Notes: generated by a model not told the origin, from the sequence alone. A DNA stretch of 64,000 nt from an uncultured bacterium (GCA_949297765.1 CASFTV010000015.1:43180-107179); one strand, 5' to 3'; shown: positions 36,501 through 45,326, numbered from the stretch's first letter. A program made the numbers and translations.

Positions 36501-36701
36501 CTCCAGAAAACCGGAACCGCCGATATATCGCTCCGTCTTCCCCCGGGAAACTGGAGACTGGAACTTCTGAATACGGACGGCAGTGTTTCCGGCATCCGGA
36601 CCGGCCTCTATCGGAATGGAGCCGTCCAATTCCACGCCGACACCCGGAACGCTCTTGTCTATCGTCTTCTGAAACAGCCGAGCTCCCCGAACACACCGTG
36701 A
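33519..36701 (+). CDS. secreted clan GH-A glycoside hydrolase, multidomain
   Basis: 1060 residues. Signal peptide MKTIFFSLCTFFAVTGHA, then N-terminal beta domains. A segment near 240-420 contains GDGKGGWNDQGPEND and is shared with the enzyme at 51040. The TIM barrel starts near 485 (LRLLGVNICETANFPEKASAERFAEIMARAGYNTVRIHHFE). Catalytic residues: acid/base Glu620 in NLVNENPL and nucleophile Glu763 in PFLVTEYQFCHP. A C-terminal beta domain follows. Closest in layout to GH5-like cellulase-fold proteins of unknown specificity. Pseudopilin gene directly upstream, AraC regulator divergent. Confidence 0.85.
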   Translation: MKTIFFSLCTFFAVTGHALPQWLSVQEKDGSFRVEQIPAALLHYTPKWISSEQTPKYVKGLSETKNGAFRFSGSWEIGKQRFLLKEEIRETAENQVEYTAEISSGKAVATAEISLNFHLPLEILKGKSVTVDGTEIRYAETASRKNNRSFQAAEKVILTLPEGDLEITGKPFRVLLQDNRPFAAKNPSPSYALRLYPQEGGGKECARAKFQYRFTFRGIRSTPQDLRAAANRAFRDDRAGDGKGGWNDQGPENDLRMFKPGNYRFFGVEFRVINPEENGGRACIVLNGANQTCFLDSAEISCTGKGRYLYLLHANAFTGRYRNAGTIDVTFRDGSAQTIPVRNNIDVGNWWGGVDLENAPAVWRSTNSKSVVGLYMTAFRLNRDDPVKITFRKGEFPVWMIAAASLADRKAETYRINTEFYILPGKEWTPVRLRNVKKGTPLDLSRHLDAPAGKYGRVILSKEGKLTFEHAGEKRLRLLGVNICETANFPEKASAERFAEIMARAGYNTVRIHHFENGLNNKKGKRSWEFDPERMDRLDYLIFCLKQKGIYVTFDLYASRIPKKDELPKFGNFKVGVCFLDSYFENWKEFTSRLLNHVNPYTKLRWADDPVFLCLNLVNENPLIKIWRQGNEDVILAEYAGFLKRHRIDSRENREKRNGPFLRFLAEQQSRTIRRMKTFIRETIGSRILLTDVNCDLRPYLAHPRNTLDLVDMHLYHDHPTHPRGGWTPPSVFTQFSSISRYAETPRLLMPTRIFGKPFLVTEYQFCHPNNFIAETGPLMGAYSALQDWDGLWRFQYSLNAATLEKPTPWLSYFTMAGSATMRLSDYITYFLFIRGDVRPAETGIALPLNDALFDHSDSLSTYSRLGLEHRIGLLPPNTSIHGIQETDNAEPEVREGRIVSSTGEILLDPAGEFKVITPKSECISTDRKTSAADRLSFRNGSSFQTISVHSLDNKPIGDSSSLLLFHLTDTKNSSEKFASPEMTLLLHYGKGPILQKTGTADISLRLPPGNWRLELLNTDGSVSGIRTGLYRNGAVQFHADTRNALVYRLLKQPSSPNTP

Positions 36702-36710
36702 AAGACGGCA

Positions 36711-38147
36711 TCACTCGATGAAGTTCTCCTCCAGGACGGAGTAGTCGTTGTCGAGTTCGGCTCGGCGCAGGACCGCGGCAAAAATACACTCCCGCCCGGT
36801 GAAATGGCAGAGTCCCGACGGATCGCTCTCCCCGCAGGGACCGTTCAGCATCTGCTTCGGACAGTTCCCCGTGCAGACATACAGACTCTCCGGCAGATGA
36901 CACCGGTCGCAGTTCCGGCGGCAGGATGCAAGAAACCGTTTCGTCAGGTGCTTGTCCCCCGCGGGCATGCGGCCGGCGTGGGAAAGCAGAAGGCGCGCTG
37001 CCCGGTATTTGAATTTCTCGGAAAACGAACATTCCGGAAGAGGTTCGCTGTTGACTTTTGCCGTTTCACACGTCACGCCTTCGGCAAGCATATTCTCGAA
37101 CAGATAGTAGCGGTACGGGAACGGAGCCATTTCGATCTTCGAATAATAATCGTTGTGAGCGATGCGCCAGTCTTCGTATGTGGGAAATTCCGCCATGGCC
37201 TCCTCGATCCGCAGGAAGATCCGGTTCGCCGTTTCGGGGCTGTCCACTCCGGAGAGCTGGATCCCGCTGTATCCGAGGAACTTGGCTCCGACCGCATGGA
37301 TCTGGAGACGGCGCCACTGGGCGGCTTCAAACTGCGCCAGAGAATACATCATCTCCTTCCGGATTGCCTGCTTGAAATCCTCCGAAATGCAGATCCCGGG
37401 ACATTTTCCGGAACAGATATCCTCCGCTTTTTCCGGCGTGAGAAACAAAATCCGGGCGATGGTCGGAATATTCTGCGCCCGACGGAACATGCACCAGCGC
37501 AGTTCCAGAAGTTTCCGCATATCCCATCCTGCCTGAGTGACCACGAATGACGCGCCGGCGGCGATCTTCTTGCTCAGTTTGCTGTACTGGAGAATGCAGT
37601 CGGTCCGGGTGTACTTATACGGATTGGCCACACATCCGGCGAACAGCGGCGGTTTGGAAGCGGAGTTGCGCCGCAGGATTCCAACACTGTCATAATACCG
37701 CTGAGCGGCCGTCTCCTCCAGCGTGGCGGAGGGAATTCCGGAAACTGCGGCGATGTTCTTGAATCCCTCGAAGCGGTAGATCCCGAGATTGTAGTCAATA
37801 TCCTCCGCCCGCCGGTTCCGTCCGTTGACATAGATGAGATGACGGTCCCGTCCGTTTTTACAGAGAGCCGCGGCAAATTCTCCCGGATCCAGCGAGGGGA
37901 AATCCGGGGAATCCTCCAGAAACGCCAATCCTCCGGGAAGCGCGGTCCGCGACGACACCACGGACTCAAACTCCGAATATTTGGATACCACCGATTCCAG
38001 TTTCGAATCGCGTCCCGGAATCCGCAGCTCCAGCAGCACACAGAATTCCGCGTTGTCGAGATGTTCCTTGAACGCGTTTTCCGGACGGATTCCGGAAAAA
38101 TTCATCTCCAGCTGCCGGGAATACTCTGGAACACTGCTTTTCGTCAT
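36711..38147 (-). CDS. methylenetetrahydrofolate reductase with MTHFR C-terminal Cys-rich domain
   Basis: 478 residues. The first 300 are a MetF-type TIM barrel (CVLLELRIPGR, FVVTQAGWD, IPTIARILFLTPEKAEDICSGKCPGICI). The last 150 contain CRRNCDRCHLPESLYVCTGNCPKQMLNGPCGES, the CPKQMLNGPCG motif of the MTHFR_C domain found in acetogen and anaerobe enzymes. It reduces methylene- to methyl-tetrahydrofolate. The start at 38147 overlaps the stop of the alpha/beta hydrolase gene by 4 bp. Last gene of a minus-strand unit manA-argS-hydrolase-MTHFR. Confidence 0.88.
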   Translation of the reverse strand: MTKSSVPEYSRQLEMNFSGIRPENAFKEHLDNAEFCVLLELRIPGRDSKLESVVSKYSEFESVVSSRTALPGGLAFLEDSPDFPSLDPGEFAAALCKNGRDRHLIYVNGRNRRAEDIDYNLGIYRFEGFKNIAAVSGIPSATLEETAAQRYYDSVGILRRNSASKPPLFAGCVANPYKYTRTDCILQYSKLSKKIAAGASFVVTQAGWDMRKLLELRWCMFRRAQNIPTIARILFLTPEKAEDICSGKCPGICISEDFKQAIRKEMMYSLAQFEAAQWRRLQIHAVGAKFLGYSGIQLSGVDSPETANRIFLRIEEAMAEFPTYEDWRIAHNDYYSKIEMAPFPYRYYLFENMLAEGVTCETAKVNSEPLPECSFSEKFKYRAARLLLSHAGRMPAGDKHLTKRFLASCRRNCDRCHLPESLYVCTGNCPKQMLNGPCGESDPSGLCHFTGRECIFAAVLRRAELDNDYSVLEENFIE

Positions 38148-39013
38148 GAGCGGGGAACCTCCAGGAATCCGGCAAGAATGGCGGCGAGCTCCTCCGGCGC
38201 ATCCTCGGTCAGGTAACGTCCGCCGAACGGAATGCGGTGAACCTTGGCATCCGGACAATATTCCAGCCATTTGTGCAGATAGCGTTCCGGATAGAGCCAG
38301 TCGCGGACCCCCCAGATGATGCACATCTTATGTTCCCGCAGAATCCAGAGTCCGTGTTCCACTTCAATCACGCTTTCAAAGGAGGGATCGTCCGGATAAC
38401 ACGGGATGTCATCAATAAAGCGGTACAATGCAATCCGCGCATTTTTCTTCCGGTAGGGGAACATGTATCCGAGCCGCACGCTCTCCGGATGCGCCCCGAG
38501 ACCCCAGAAGATCATGTTGGTCTTCATCAGCAGAGGCCGGCCGATGCACGGAAACCATTTGCAGAGACGGAAACGGAACGGAAGACGATATCCGGAAAAC
38601 GCTATGGAGTTCATCACCACAATCCGGTCAACCCGTTCCGAATGGCGGACCGTGAAACCGGTCCCGATCGTGGCGCCCCAGCCGTGCATCACCAGCGAGA
38701 ATTTCCGCAGCCCGAGGTGATCCACCAGGCGCTCAATGTTATCCACCTGCGTCTCCAGACGGTAATCGTACTCGTCCGGCTTGTCGGAAAGGCCGTATCC
38801 GATGATGTCCGGCGCGATCACGCGGAAATGACGCGAAAACTGCCGGATCAGATTGCGGAAGAAAAACGACCACATCGGACACGCATGCAGCATCATCACG
38901 ACCGGCCCCGTCCCTTCGTCCACATAATGCATCCGGTATTTCCCGACCGGCATCTCATGCGAAGCAAACGGATACTCCTCCTTCAGAGTATCGGATTCTT
39001 CAAAATCGTTCAT
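38144..39013 (-). CDS. alpha/beta hydrolase of haloalkane dehalogenase type lacking catalytic residues
   Basis: 289 residues from the ATG at 39013 (a GTG four codons earlier is possible). Fold and motifs follow haloalkane dehalogenases: MWSFFFRNLIRQFS, FRVIAPDIIGYGLSDKP, then the nucleophile elbow. But the elbow reads HGWGATIG: the nucleophile Asp of H/Q-D-W-G-G is Gly111. The C-terminal GGHFLQED-like motif reads GGRYLTED, so the catalytic His is Arg266. The oxyanion HGNP is HACP. It therefore looks like a pseudoenzyme or has a changed reaction. Translationally coupled to the MTHFR gene. Confidence 0.85.
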   Translation of the reverse strand: MNDFEESDTLKEEYPFASHEMPVGKYRMHYVDEGTGPVVMMLHACPMWSFFFRNLIRQFSRHFRVIAPDIIGYGLSDKPDEYDYRLETQVDNIERLVDHLGLRKFSLVMHGWGATIGTGFTVRHSERVDRIVVMNSIAFSGYRLPFRFRLCKWFPCIGRPLLMKTNMIFWGLGAHPESVRLGYMFPYRKKNARIALYRFIDDIPCYPDDPSFESVIEVEHGLWILREHKMCIIWGVRDWLYPERYLHKWLEYCPDAKVHRIPFGGRYLTEDAPEELAAILAGFLEVPRS

Positions 39014-39040
39014 TTCCGTCCGCACCTCTCCGTTCCGGCA

Positions 39041-40834
39041 CTACATTGCGGAGGGAACTTGAATGGTCAGCGTGTTCAAGCCGTCCGTCAGCAGGTCGCG
39101 CACCGCGTAGCAGAGCGCCAGACGCGCATGGCGGAGCGGTTCACTTTCCGCCGTCAGCACCGGACACTCCCGGTAGAAACGGTTGAACGCCTTCGCCACC
39201 TCCAGAAGATGGCTTGCCAGCACCGAACAGTCCAGCTTCTCCGCCGCACTCCGGAGCACATCCGGATACGCCGCGCAGAGAAGTGCCAGGCGGCGCTCCT
39301 CCTCCTTCTTCAGAAGACTCCAGTCGGGATTCTCCGCCCCCGTTTTCTGGTCGGCTGATTTGCGCTCGATGGAATTGATCCGCGCACAGGCATACTGCAC
39401 ATACGGACCGGTATCCCCTTCGAATTTCAGCGACGCCTGGGGATCGAACAGGATCGTGGTCTTCGGGTTGAATTTCAGGAGCATGAATTTGAGCGCCCCC
39501 ATGCCGATGATCTCGGATCGTTCCTCCAGATCCTCCGGCACCGGTGCGCCGTTCAGGCGTTCCAGCGTGGCGGCGCGGGCGAGATCGCGCATTTCGTCGA
39601 ACAGGTCATCCGCATCGACCACGGTCCCTTCCCGGCTCTTCATCTTGCCCGAGGGGAGATTGACCATCCCGTACGCAAGATGATGTAGATCCGAAGCCCA
39701 CGGAAAGCCGAGTTTGGAAAGAATCGAGAACAGCATCTTGAAATGGAGGAGCTGTTCATCACCGACCACCCAGATCTGAACGTCGGGATGATTTTCCTCA
39801 TATTTCAGCAGAGTCGTCCCGATGTCCTGCGTAATGTAGACGCTGGTGCCGTCGGACCGGAGCACGACTTTTGTTCCGAGCTTGCCGAGATCGGCGATGA
39901 CGGCGCCGTCCTCCCGTTTCTGGAACACCCCGTCCGCGAGACCTTTTGCGATCAGATCCTTGCCCAGCAGATAGGTCTGGCTTTCCAGATAGGTCTTGTT
40001 GAAATGGACCCCCATCCGCTCATAGGTCTGCCGGAATCCGTCGAAAACCCAGGAGTTCATCTTCTTCCAGAGTTCGCGGACCGCGGGATCACCCGCCTCC
40101 CAGTCCTGGAGCATTTTCTGTGCGGCGGCGCCGATCTCCGTCCGGAGGAACAGCTCCTCGTCCGAAGCGGAAGCGGTGGAGGGATCGCTCTCCCGCAGCG
40201 CCTTGATCTGTTCGGAAAGGGCCGCGTTGTATTTCACATAGTAGTCGCCGACGAAGTGGTCGCCCTTGATCCCGGTCGATTCCGGCGTGCTTCCGTTTCC
40301 GAACCGCTGATACGCCAGCATGGATTTGCAGATATGGATTCCGCGGTCGTTGACCAGATTGATCGGAATCACCGTGTTTCCCACCCGCGCGAGCAGCGAG
40401 CAGAGCGACATGCCGATCGTATTGTTCCGCACATGCCCGAGATGCTGCGGCTTGTTCGTGTTCGGCGCGGAATATTCAATCAGGATCCGGCGGCGCTCGG
40501 ATTCGGGCAGAGTCCCCTCCGCGAGCAGCGCCGGCAGATCGGCGACCGTGTCGCGGTAGAGCGCCCCGGGCTTCAGAGTGATATTCACGAACGCCTTGAC
40601 CGCCTCCGCCGAAGCGATATCCTCATGGGCGCGGAAGAAGTCTGCGGCCTCCGCGGCGAGCTGAACGGGATTTTTCCCGAACAGACCGGCGAAACGGAAA
40701 CAGTTCACGGTCACATCTCCGCTCATTCCCTGCGGGCAGAGTTCCGGAACAACGCTCCATCCGGGCTTGGTTTTGTTTTCGGGATTGTTCCGCAGGAGCC
40801 ACGCGGAAAAATCGGCAATGCAGCGAAGTTTCAT
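39041..40834 (-). CDS. argS: arginyl-tRNA synthetase
   Basis: 597 residues, class I synthetase. N-terminal Add1 domain, then the HIGH-type motif in APNTNKPQHLGHVRNNTIG with YSAP before it. The KMSKS region reads LPSGKMKSREGTVVDADDL, and the C-terminal anticodon-binding DALR domain ends at residue 597. Length fits bacterial ArgS. The gene lies 14 bp downstream of manA and 27 bp upstream of the hydrolase gene on the same strand. Confidence 0.97.
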   Translation of the reverse strand: MKLRCIADFSAWLLRNNPENKTKPGWSVVPELCPQGMSGDVTVNCFRFAGLFGKNPVQLAAEAADFFRAHEDIASAEAVKAFVNITLKPGALYRDTVADLPALLAEGTLPESERRRILIEYSAPNTNKPQHLGHVRNNTIGMSLCSLLARVGNTVIPINLVNDRGIHICKSMLAYQRFGNGSTPESTGIKGDHFVGDYYVKYNAALSEQIKALRESDPSTASASDEELFLRTEIGAAAQKMLQDWEAGDPAVRELWKKMNSWVFDGFRQTYERMGVHFNKTYLESQTYLLGKDLIAKGLADGVFQKREDGAVIADLGKLGTKVVLRSDGTSVYITQDIGTTLLKYEENHPDVQIWVVGDEQLLHFKMLFSILSKLGFPWASDLHHLAYGMVNLPSGKMKSREGTVVDADDLFDEMRDLARAATLERLNGAPVPEDLEERSEIIGMGALKFMLLKFNPKTTILFDPQASLKFEGDTGPYVQYACARINSIERKSADQKTGAENPDWSLLKKEEERRLALLCAAYPDVLRSAAEKLDCSVLASHLLEVAKAFNRFYRECPVLTAESEPLRHARLALCYAVRDLLTDGLNTLTIQVPSAM

Positions 40835-40848
40835 AATGAAAAAACCTT

Positions 40849-41847
40849 TCAGAGTGTAGTTTTCACCACCGTGGTGTGCTGTCCGGAGGGGACAAAGATC
40901 TGATACGGGCCGAACGCCGCCGGAATCAGACAGGAAGTTCCGGCCTTGAGCGAAACCGTTTTCTCATCGCGGCCGACCGTCACCGGACCGCTGATCGCGG
41001 TGATGATGTGGAAACTGCCGCTGGAGAATGTGGTATCCCGCCAGTTCTCCACGAGTCTCAGATCCTCGACCTTGAAGAACGGACAGGTGTTGACCAGCGG
41101 ATATTTGCGGTTGCGCTCCGTGGAATCGCAGGGGCCTGTAATGCGGGGAACGGTGCGGTCGGTGAAGTCGATGCACTCCCGTGCGGCGTCCACATGCAGT
41201 TCGCGCGATTTTCCATTTGCATCCACGCGCCCCCAGTCGCTGATGCGGAAGGTGGTGTTGCTGTTCTGCTGGATCTCCAGGAGAAGATTGCCCGCGCCGA
41301 TGGCGTGGACTTTCCCGGCCTTGATGAAATAGGCGTCGCCGGGAACGGAATCGAAGATCTGCAGGGTGCTTTCCACCTCCTGGGAGGCGATGTTCTGGAG
41401 AAAGCGCATCTTGGTGGTGTCGTTGCGCAGTCCGGCGATGATTTTTGCGCCCTTGTCGGCGTGGATAATGTACCACATTTCCGTTTTCGGTTCGATTCCG
41501 GGAGTGCGGGCGCAGGCGGCCTCATCGGGATGCACCTGAAGGGAGAGCCGTTTGCCGGCGTCGATAAGTTTGACCAGCAGCGGGAAGCGTCCGCCGTTGA
41601 AGGAGCGGCCGACCAGATCTTTTCCGTAATATTCGATCAGGCGGCGGAGGGTGCAGCCTTCCAGCGGGCCGTTTTCCACCGTGCTGACCGCGTCCTCCCG
41701 GTCGACGATCTCCCACGATTCCCCGATCGGTTCCCGGTGCGGCGGCACGGTGCGGTTCATGATTGTTTCCAGTTTACTGCCGCCCCACATGACCTCTTTA
41801 TAGATCGGCGTGAAAACCAGCGGGTAGAGTGCATCTTTTTCTATCAT
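40849..41847 (-). CDS. manA: class I mannose-6-phosphate isomerase
   Basis: 332 residues, the short Bacillus/Bacteroides-type ManA. Zinc site residues are visible in LSLQVHPDE (Gln, His) and in the FIKAGKVHAIGAGNLLLEIQQNSNTTFRISDWGR block, with the catalytic Arg in that block. It interconverts mannose 6-phosphate and fructose 6-phosphate. Start at 41847, with AAGGAG 7 bp ahead; an ATG 13 codons earlier sits in the promoter-proximal leader. First gene of the minus-strand unit that includes argS. Confidence 0.93.
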   Translation of the reverse strand: MIEKDALYPLVFTPIYKEVMWGGSKLETIMNRTVPPHREPIGESWEIVDREDAVSTVENGPLEGCTLRRLIEYYGKDLVGRSFNGGRFPLLVKLIDAGKRLSLQVHPDEAACARTPGIEPKTEMWYIIHADKGAKIIAGLRNDTTKMRFLQNIASQEVESTLQIFDSVPGDAYFIKAGKVHAIGAGNLLLEIQQNSNTTFRISDWGRVDANGKSRELHVDAARECIDFTDRTVPRITGPCDSTERNRKYPLVNTCPFFKVEDLRLVENWRDTTFSSGSFHIITAISGPVTVGRDEKTVSLKAGTSCLIPAAFGPYQIFVPSGQHTTVVKTTL

Positions 41848-41886
41848 GGCGGAACTCCTTGAAAAGGCGTTGTTTTGGACTGTCAA

Positions 41887-41915
41887 AATATAACATCGGA
41901 TTGCCGTATTTTCAA
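41887..41915 (-). promoter_or_regulatory. promoter of the manA-argS unit
   Basis: On the minus strand TTGAAA (41915-41910), 17 bp, TATATT (41892-41887), 40 bp before the manA start. Confidence 0.65.
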
Positions 41916-42137
41916 CGGCTTCCCCGCAAAAAGTCGGAGAGAATCCTGTTTCCGGAACGCCGCCGCTCTCCCCGCGCCGGAACTTGAAGAGTTCCTGTTC
42001 GCTTTTGAGCAGATCCCTGCCGATTTTCCGAAGGAAGTTCCCGGTAAAGAAAAAAAGATGCCGTCAAAAAATGATCCGTCCGGGAGCATATTCTCATTTT
42101 TTCTCAATATTTTATCAAAAAATCTCATATCAAACCC
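41916..42137. other. intergenic stretch with no gene found
   Basis: The central part of the 341-bp gap between manA and the divergent catabolic operon. AT-rich toward the right, with runs such as TTTTTTCTCAATATTTTATC. I see no ORF with a ribosome binding site, no tRNA and no strong hairpin; it probably holds regulatory sites for the operon at 42189. Confidence 0.5.
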
Positions 42138-42165
42138 TTGACATCCCTTGAAACGGAACTATATT
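42138..42165 (+). promoter_or_regulatory. promoter of the 42189-50197 catabolic operon
   Basis: TTGACA (42138-42143), 16 bp, TATATT (42160-42165), 23 bp before the kinase start codon. Confidence 0.7.
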
Positions 42166-42188
42166 TACCGGAAAAAGAGGAGAATTCC

Positions 42189-43103
42189 ATGACCCGGAAC
42201 CAGAAAAACATTGATTTTGTCGGACTTGGTTTTTGCAGCAACGATTATCTGAGCCTGCTCCCGGAAATCCCGCTTGACCATAAAGTTCAGATACTCGAAC
42301 ACCTTATTCAGGGGGGCGGGCCGGCCGCCACGGCGACCGTTGCGGCCGCGCGTCTGGGCGTCCGGACCGCATTCATCAGCATGGTCGGAGACGACGACGC
42401 GGGAAACCGCATTCTTGCCGATCTGGAGACGGAAGGGATCGACACCTCCGCCATGATCCGCCGGCCCGGCAGCACATCGCCGGTCGCCTACTGCTGGATT
42501 GATCAGCCGACCGGGAAACGCAGCATTGCCTGGACCCGCGGCTCTCTGAAGGAACTGACTCCTTCGGAACTGGATCTGGACCTGATCCGGTCCGCGAAAG
42601 TCCTGCATCTCGACGGACACAACACCGAGGCGGCAATCGCGGCGGCGGAAGAGGCTCACAAGGTCGGCGTTCTGGTCAATCTCGACGCGGGAACCGTCCG
42701 GCCGGGAATCGAAAAAATCATTGCGAACACCGACCTCTTCTTCACCTCCGAATATTTTGCACGCACATGGACCGGAGAAGAGGATCTGGAGAAGGCGCTC
42801 CGGAAACTGCTGGATGCGGGAGCGAAAGTCACCGGCATCACGGTGGGGAGCAAGGGGTCGATCGCGTGGGACAATGGGAAAATCATCCGCTGTCCGGCGT
42901 TCGACATCTCTCCGATTGTCGATACGACCGGCGCGGGCGACACCTTCCACGGGGCGTTCGCCGTCCGCTATCTCGAATGCGGCGACATTCCGGAGAGCAT
43001 GCGCTTCGCCTCCGCCGTCGCCGGACTCAAATGCACAAAACTCGGCGGGCGTTCCGGACTTCCGGACCGCAGAACCGTCGACGAATTTCTCAAAACACAC
43101 TGA
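42189..43103 (+). CDS. PfkB family carbohydrate kinase
   Basis: 304 residues, ribokinase fold. Substrate-binding start FVGLGFCSNDYLSLLP, GGGPAATATVAAARLG, and the ATP/catalytic motif DTTGAGDTFHGAFAVRYLE with the base Asp in GAGD. GAGGAGA precedes the ATG at 42189. First gene of a seven-gene operon. With an IolB-like isomerase and a class II aldolase downstream, an IolC-like role (5-dehydro-2-deoxygluconate kinase) is possible, but ordinary ketohexose kinases have the same motifs. Confidence 0.9.
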   Translation: MTRNQKNIDFVGLGFCSNDYLSLLPEIPLDHKVQILEHLIQGGGPAATATVAAARLGVRTAFISMVGDDDAGNRILADLETEGIDTSAMIRRPGSTSPVAYCWIDQPTGKRSIAWTRGSLKELTPSELDLDLIRSAKVLHLDGHNTEAAIAAAEEAHKVGVLVNLDAGTVRPGIEKIIANTDLFFTSEYFARTWTGEEDLEKALRKLLDAGAKVTGITVGSKGSIAWDNGKIIRCPAFDISPIVDTTGAGDTFHGAFAVRYLECGDIPESMRFASAVAGLKCTKLGGRSGLPDRRTVDEFLKTH

Positions 43104-43133
43104 CCGCCAGAAAAAAGGGAGGAACACTGAAAA

Positions 43134-44507
43134 ATGGCAAACACATTCAAGATCGGCTATCTGCCGCTGACCAAGGCAAACTGGACCAATGAAACTCTGG
43201 AAGCGGCGCGCAGAAACGCAAAAGAGTATCTGCAGAGCCTGCCCGGAGTCGAAGTGATCGGCGGAGACCGCATGATTGATTTCGAGGACAAGGCCATTCA
43301 GGAACTGGATTTCTTTGAAAAGGAACGGCCGGATCTGATCGTGGCGCACTTCATGACGTTCTCGCTCGGCGTGATCGTCCCGATGTTCGCGCAGCGCCTG
43401 AAGGTCCCGGTGGTTCTCTGGTCGATGAAGGAGCCGGATCCGAAGGGCGGACGCCTTCAGAACAACTCGTTCTGCGCGGCCAATATGAATTCGCACTTCA
43501 TGTACCGGATGCATGTTCCGTACTTCCACATTCACGCGGAACCGGGCAGCGCCGAAGCGGCGGCCGGACTGAACAAGGCAATCCGCGTCACCAAAACGAT
43601 CAACATGCTCTCCCGGATGCGCATCGGCGTGATCGGCGGACGCGTCCCGGGCTTCTTCACCTCCAGCTGCGACGAAATGCTCCTGCGCACGAAGGTGGGT
43701 CCGGAAGTCAAGTTCATCACGGAACACGAGGTCATTGAGACCGCGCGGCATCTGAGCGCGGAAGAACTTGACTCCGCGATGAAGACCATTCTTTCGGACG
43801 CCAAGGTCCATCCGACCGACGGCCCGAGTGACGAACAGCTCAGGAAATCCGCCGCCCTCTTCGCTGCGGTCGGCAAGATGAAGGACAAATTCCTTGTGGA
43901 CACCTTCGCGATGCGCTGCTGGCCGGAATTCATTTCGAACGATCTTTACGGCATCACGGTCTGCTCCACGATCGGCCATCTGACCAATCACGGATTCCTG
44001 ACCGCCTGCGAGGGCGACGCCTATGGCGCGGTCATGATGCGGATGGAACAGGAACTCACCGGCGAACTGCCGTTCTTCTGCGACATGATCGTGATGGAAG
44101 GCGACTACGGCGTGGCATGGCACTGCGGGGCGGCTCCGTGCAAGCTCTGCAAACCGGGCTATCAGCCGCAGCTTTGCCACAGTGCGACCGTGGAAGGAGG
44201 CGGCGTGAAAGGCGTCACCGGAGAATTCCCGCTGAAGAGCGGCCGCGTCACACTGGCACGTCTGGGCGAGAAACGCGACGGCGACGGCTTCCGGATGCTG
44301 ATCGCCACCGGCGAAGCACTCGACACCGATCTCTTCGTCCGCGGCAATCCGGTCAAGGTCAAATTCGATGCGGGATGCGACAAACTCCGGGAAGTGGTCA
44401 TCAACCAGGGCTGGGAACACCACTACGCCCTCTCCTACGGCGACATTGTTCCGGAACTGCTCGACATCTGCCGCATTCTCGAAATCGAACCCGTTGTTGT
44501 CCAATAA
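43134..44507 (+). CDS. L-fucose/L-arabinose isomerase family protein
   Basis: 457 residues. The N-terminal half is the Rossmann-like FucI/AraA domain (FKIGYLPLTKANWTN, LKVPVVLWSMKEPD). The C-terminal half contains TACEGDAYGAVMMRMEQELTG, where the conserved Glu/Asp of the metal site sit, and a FucI-like closing barrel (GCDKLREVVINQGWEHHYAL). Presumably converts an aldose to a ketose in the cytoplasm. It is shorter than canonical FucI (about 590) and nearer to the 450-500-residue relatives of unassigned substrate. Second gene of the operon, 30 bp after the PfkB gene. Confidence 0.85.
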   Translation: MANTFKIGYLPLTKANWTNETLEAARRNAKEYLQSLPGVEVIGGDRMIDFEDKAIQELDFFEKERPDLIVAHFMTFSLGVIVPMFAQRLKVPVVLWSMKEPDPKGGRLQNNSFCAANMNSHFMYRMHVPYFHIHAEPGSAEAAAGLNKAIRVTKTINMLSRMRIGVIGGRVPGFFTSSCDEMLLRTKVGPEVKFITEHEVIETARHLSAEELDSAMKTILSDAKVHPTDGPSDEQLRKSAALFAAVGKMKDKFLVDTFAMRCWPEFISNDLYGITVCSTIGHLTNHGFLTACEGDAYGAVMMRMEQELTGELPFFCDMIVMEGDYGVAWHCGAAPCKLCKPGYQPQLCHSATVEGGGVKGVTGEFPLKSGRVTLARLGEKRDGDGFRMLIATGEALDTDLFVRGNPVKVKFDAGCDKLREVVINQGWEHHYALSYGDIVPELLDICRILEIEPVVVQ

Positions 44508-44525
44508 CCTGAAAGGAGTCTTTCT

Positions 44526-45326
44526 ATGAGCAGCGACAAACTTCTGATTCATCTCAATCCCGTTCAGGGATACAACAAGATTTTCGATCTTGGCGAATAC
44601 AACATGCAGCTCACCGCGTTCGGTCTGATCCAGCTTGCGGCGGGGACCTCCTATCAGGGGAATACCGGCGACTTCGAGGTGGCACTGGTTCTTCTCGGCG
44701 GCAAATGCGCGGTCAAGGGCAAAGAGTTCCAGTTTGCGGAGGTCGGCGGACGCAAATCGGTGTTCGACGGCAAACCGCACACGGTCTATCTGCCCCGGCG
44801 CACGGAATATGAGATCACCGCACTGACCGACGTCGACATCGCATACAACGCCTCCCCGGCGAGCCGCGACACCGCCAGACCGACCGTCATCACGCCGGAA
44901 CAGTGCCGCACGCTCTCGCTCGGCCGCGACAACTTCACCCGCGCCGCCACCATCATGCTGGACGAGACCTTCGATTCCGAACATTTCTACATCGGCGAAG
45001 GACTGATTCCGTCCGGGAACTGGTCGGGCTATCCCCCGCACCGCCACGACATCGACAATCTCCCGGAGGAGATCGACATGGAGGAGACCTACTTCTACCG
45101 GTTCGATCCCCCGCAGGGCTTCGGCATCCAGAAGGTCTACCAGCCGGACGGCTCCATCGACGAAACCTACACCGTCAAATACAACGACACCGTGGCCATC
45201 GCCGAAGGCTATCATCCGCTCTGCGGCGCGCCCGGCTACCAGATGTACTATCTCTGGACGATGACCGGCAAGGTCAACCGCGGGCTCATCTCCTCCAAGG
45301 ATCCGCAGCACAGCTGGGTGAAATGA
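44526..45326 (+). CDS. iolB: 5-deoxy-glucuronate isomerase (IolB/KduI family)
   Basis: 266 residues, a bicupin. The metal-binding cupin motif is PPHRHDIDNLPEEIDMEETYFYRFDPPQGFGIQ, with GYHPLCGAPGYQMYYLW downstream; both are characteristic of IolB. In myo-inositol breakdown IolB makes 2-deoxy-5-keto-gluconate from 5-deoxy-glucuronate. No IolG, IolE or IolD lies in the window, so its substrate here may come from another route. AAAGGAG precedes the ATG; the stop overlaps the next start by 4 bp. Confidence 0.88.
   Translation: MSSDKLLIHLNPVQGYNKIFDLGEYNMQLTAFGLIQLAAGTSYQGNTGDFEVALVLLGGKCAVKGKEFQFAEVGGRKSVFDGKPHTVYLPRRTEYEITALTDVDIAYNASPASRDTARPTVITPEQCRTLSLGRDNFTRAATIMLDETFDSEHFYIGEGLIPSGNWSGYPPHRHDIDNLPEEIDMEETYFYRFDPPQGFGIQKVYQPDGSIDETYTVKYNDTVAIAEGYHPLCGAPGYQMYYLWTMTGKVNRGLISSKDPQHSWVK

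Noticed and set aside
44903..45322. Early start for the FGGY kinase inside iolB
   Set aside because: It would be out of frame with iolB for more than 400 bp and adds Arg-rich sequence unlike any kinase; the ATGA overlap start is normal.
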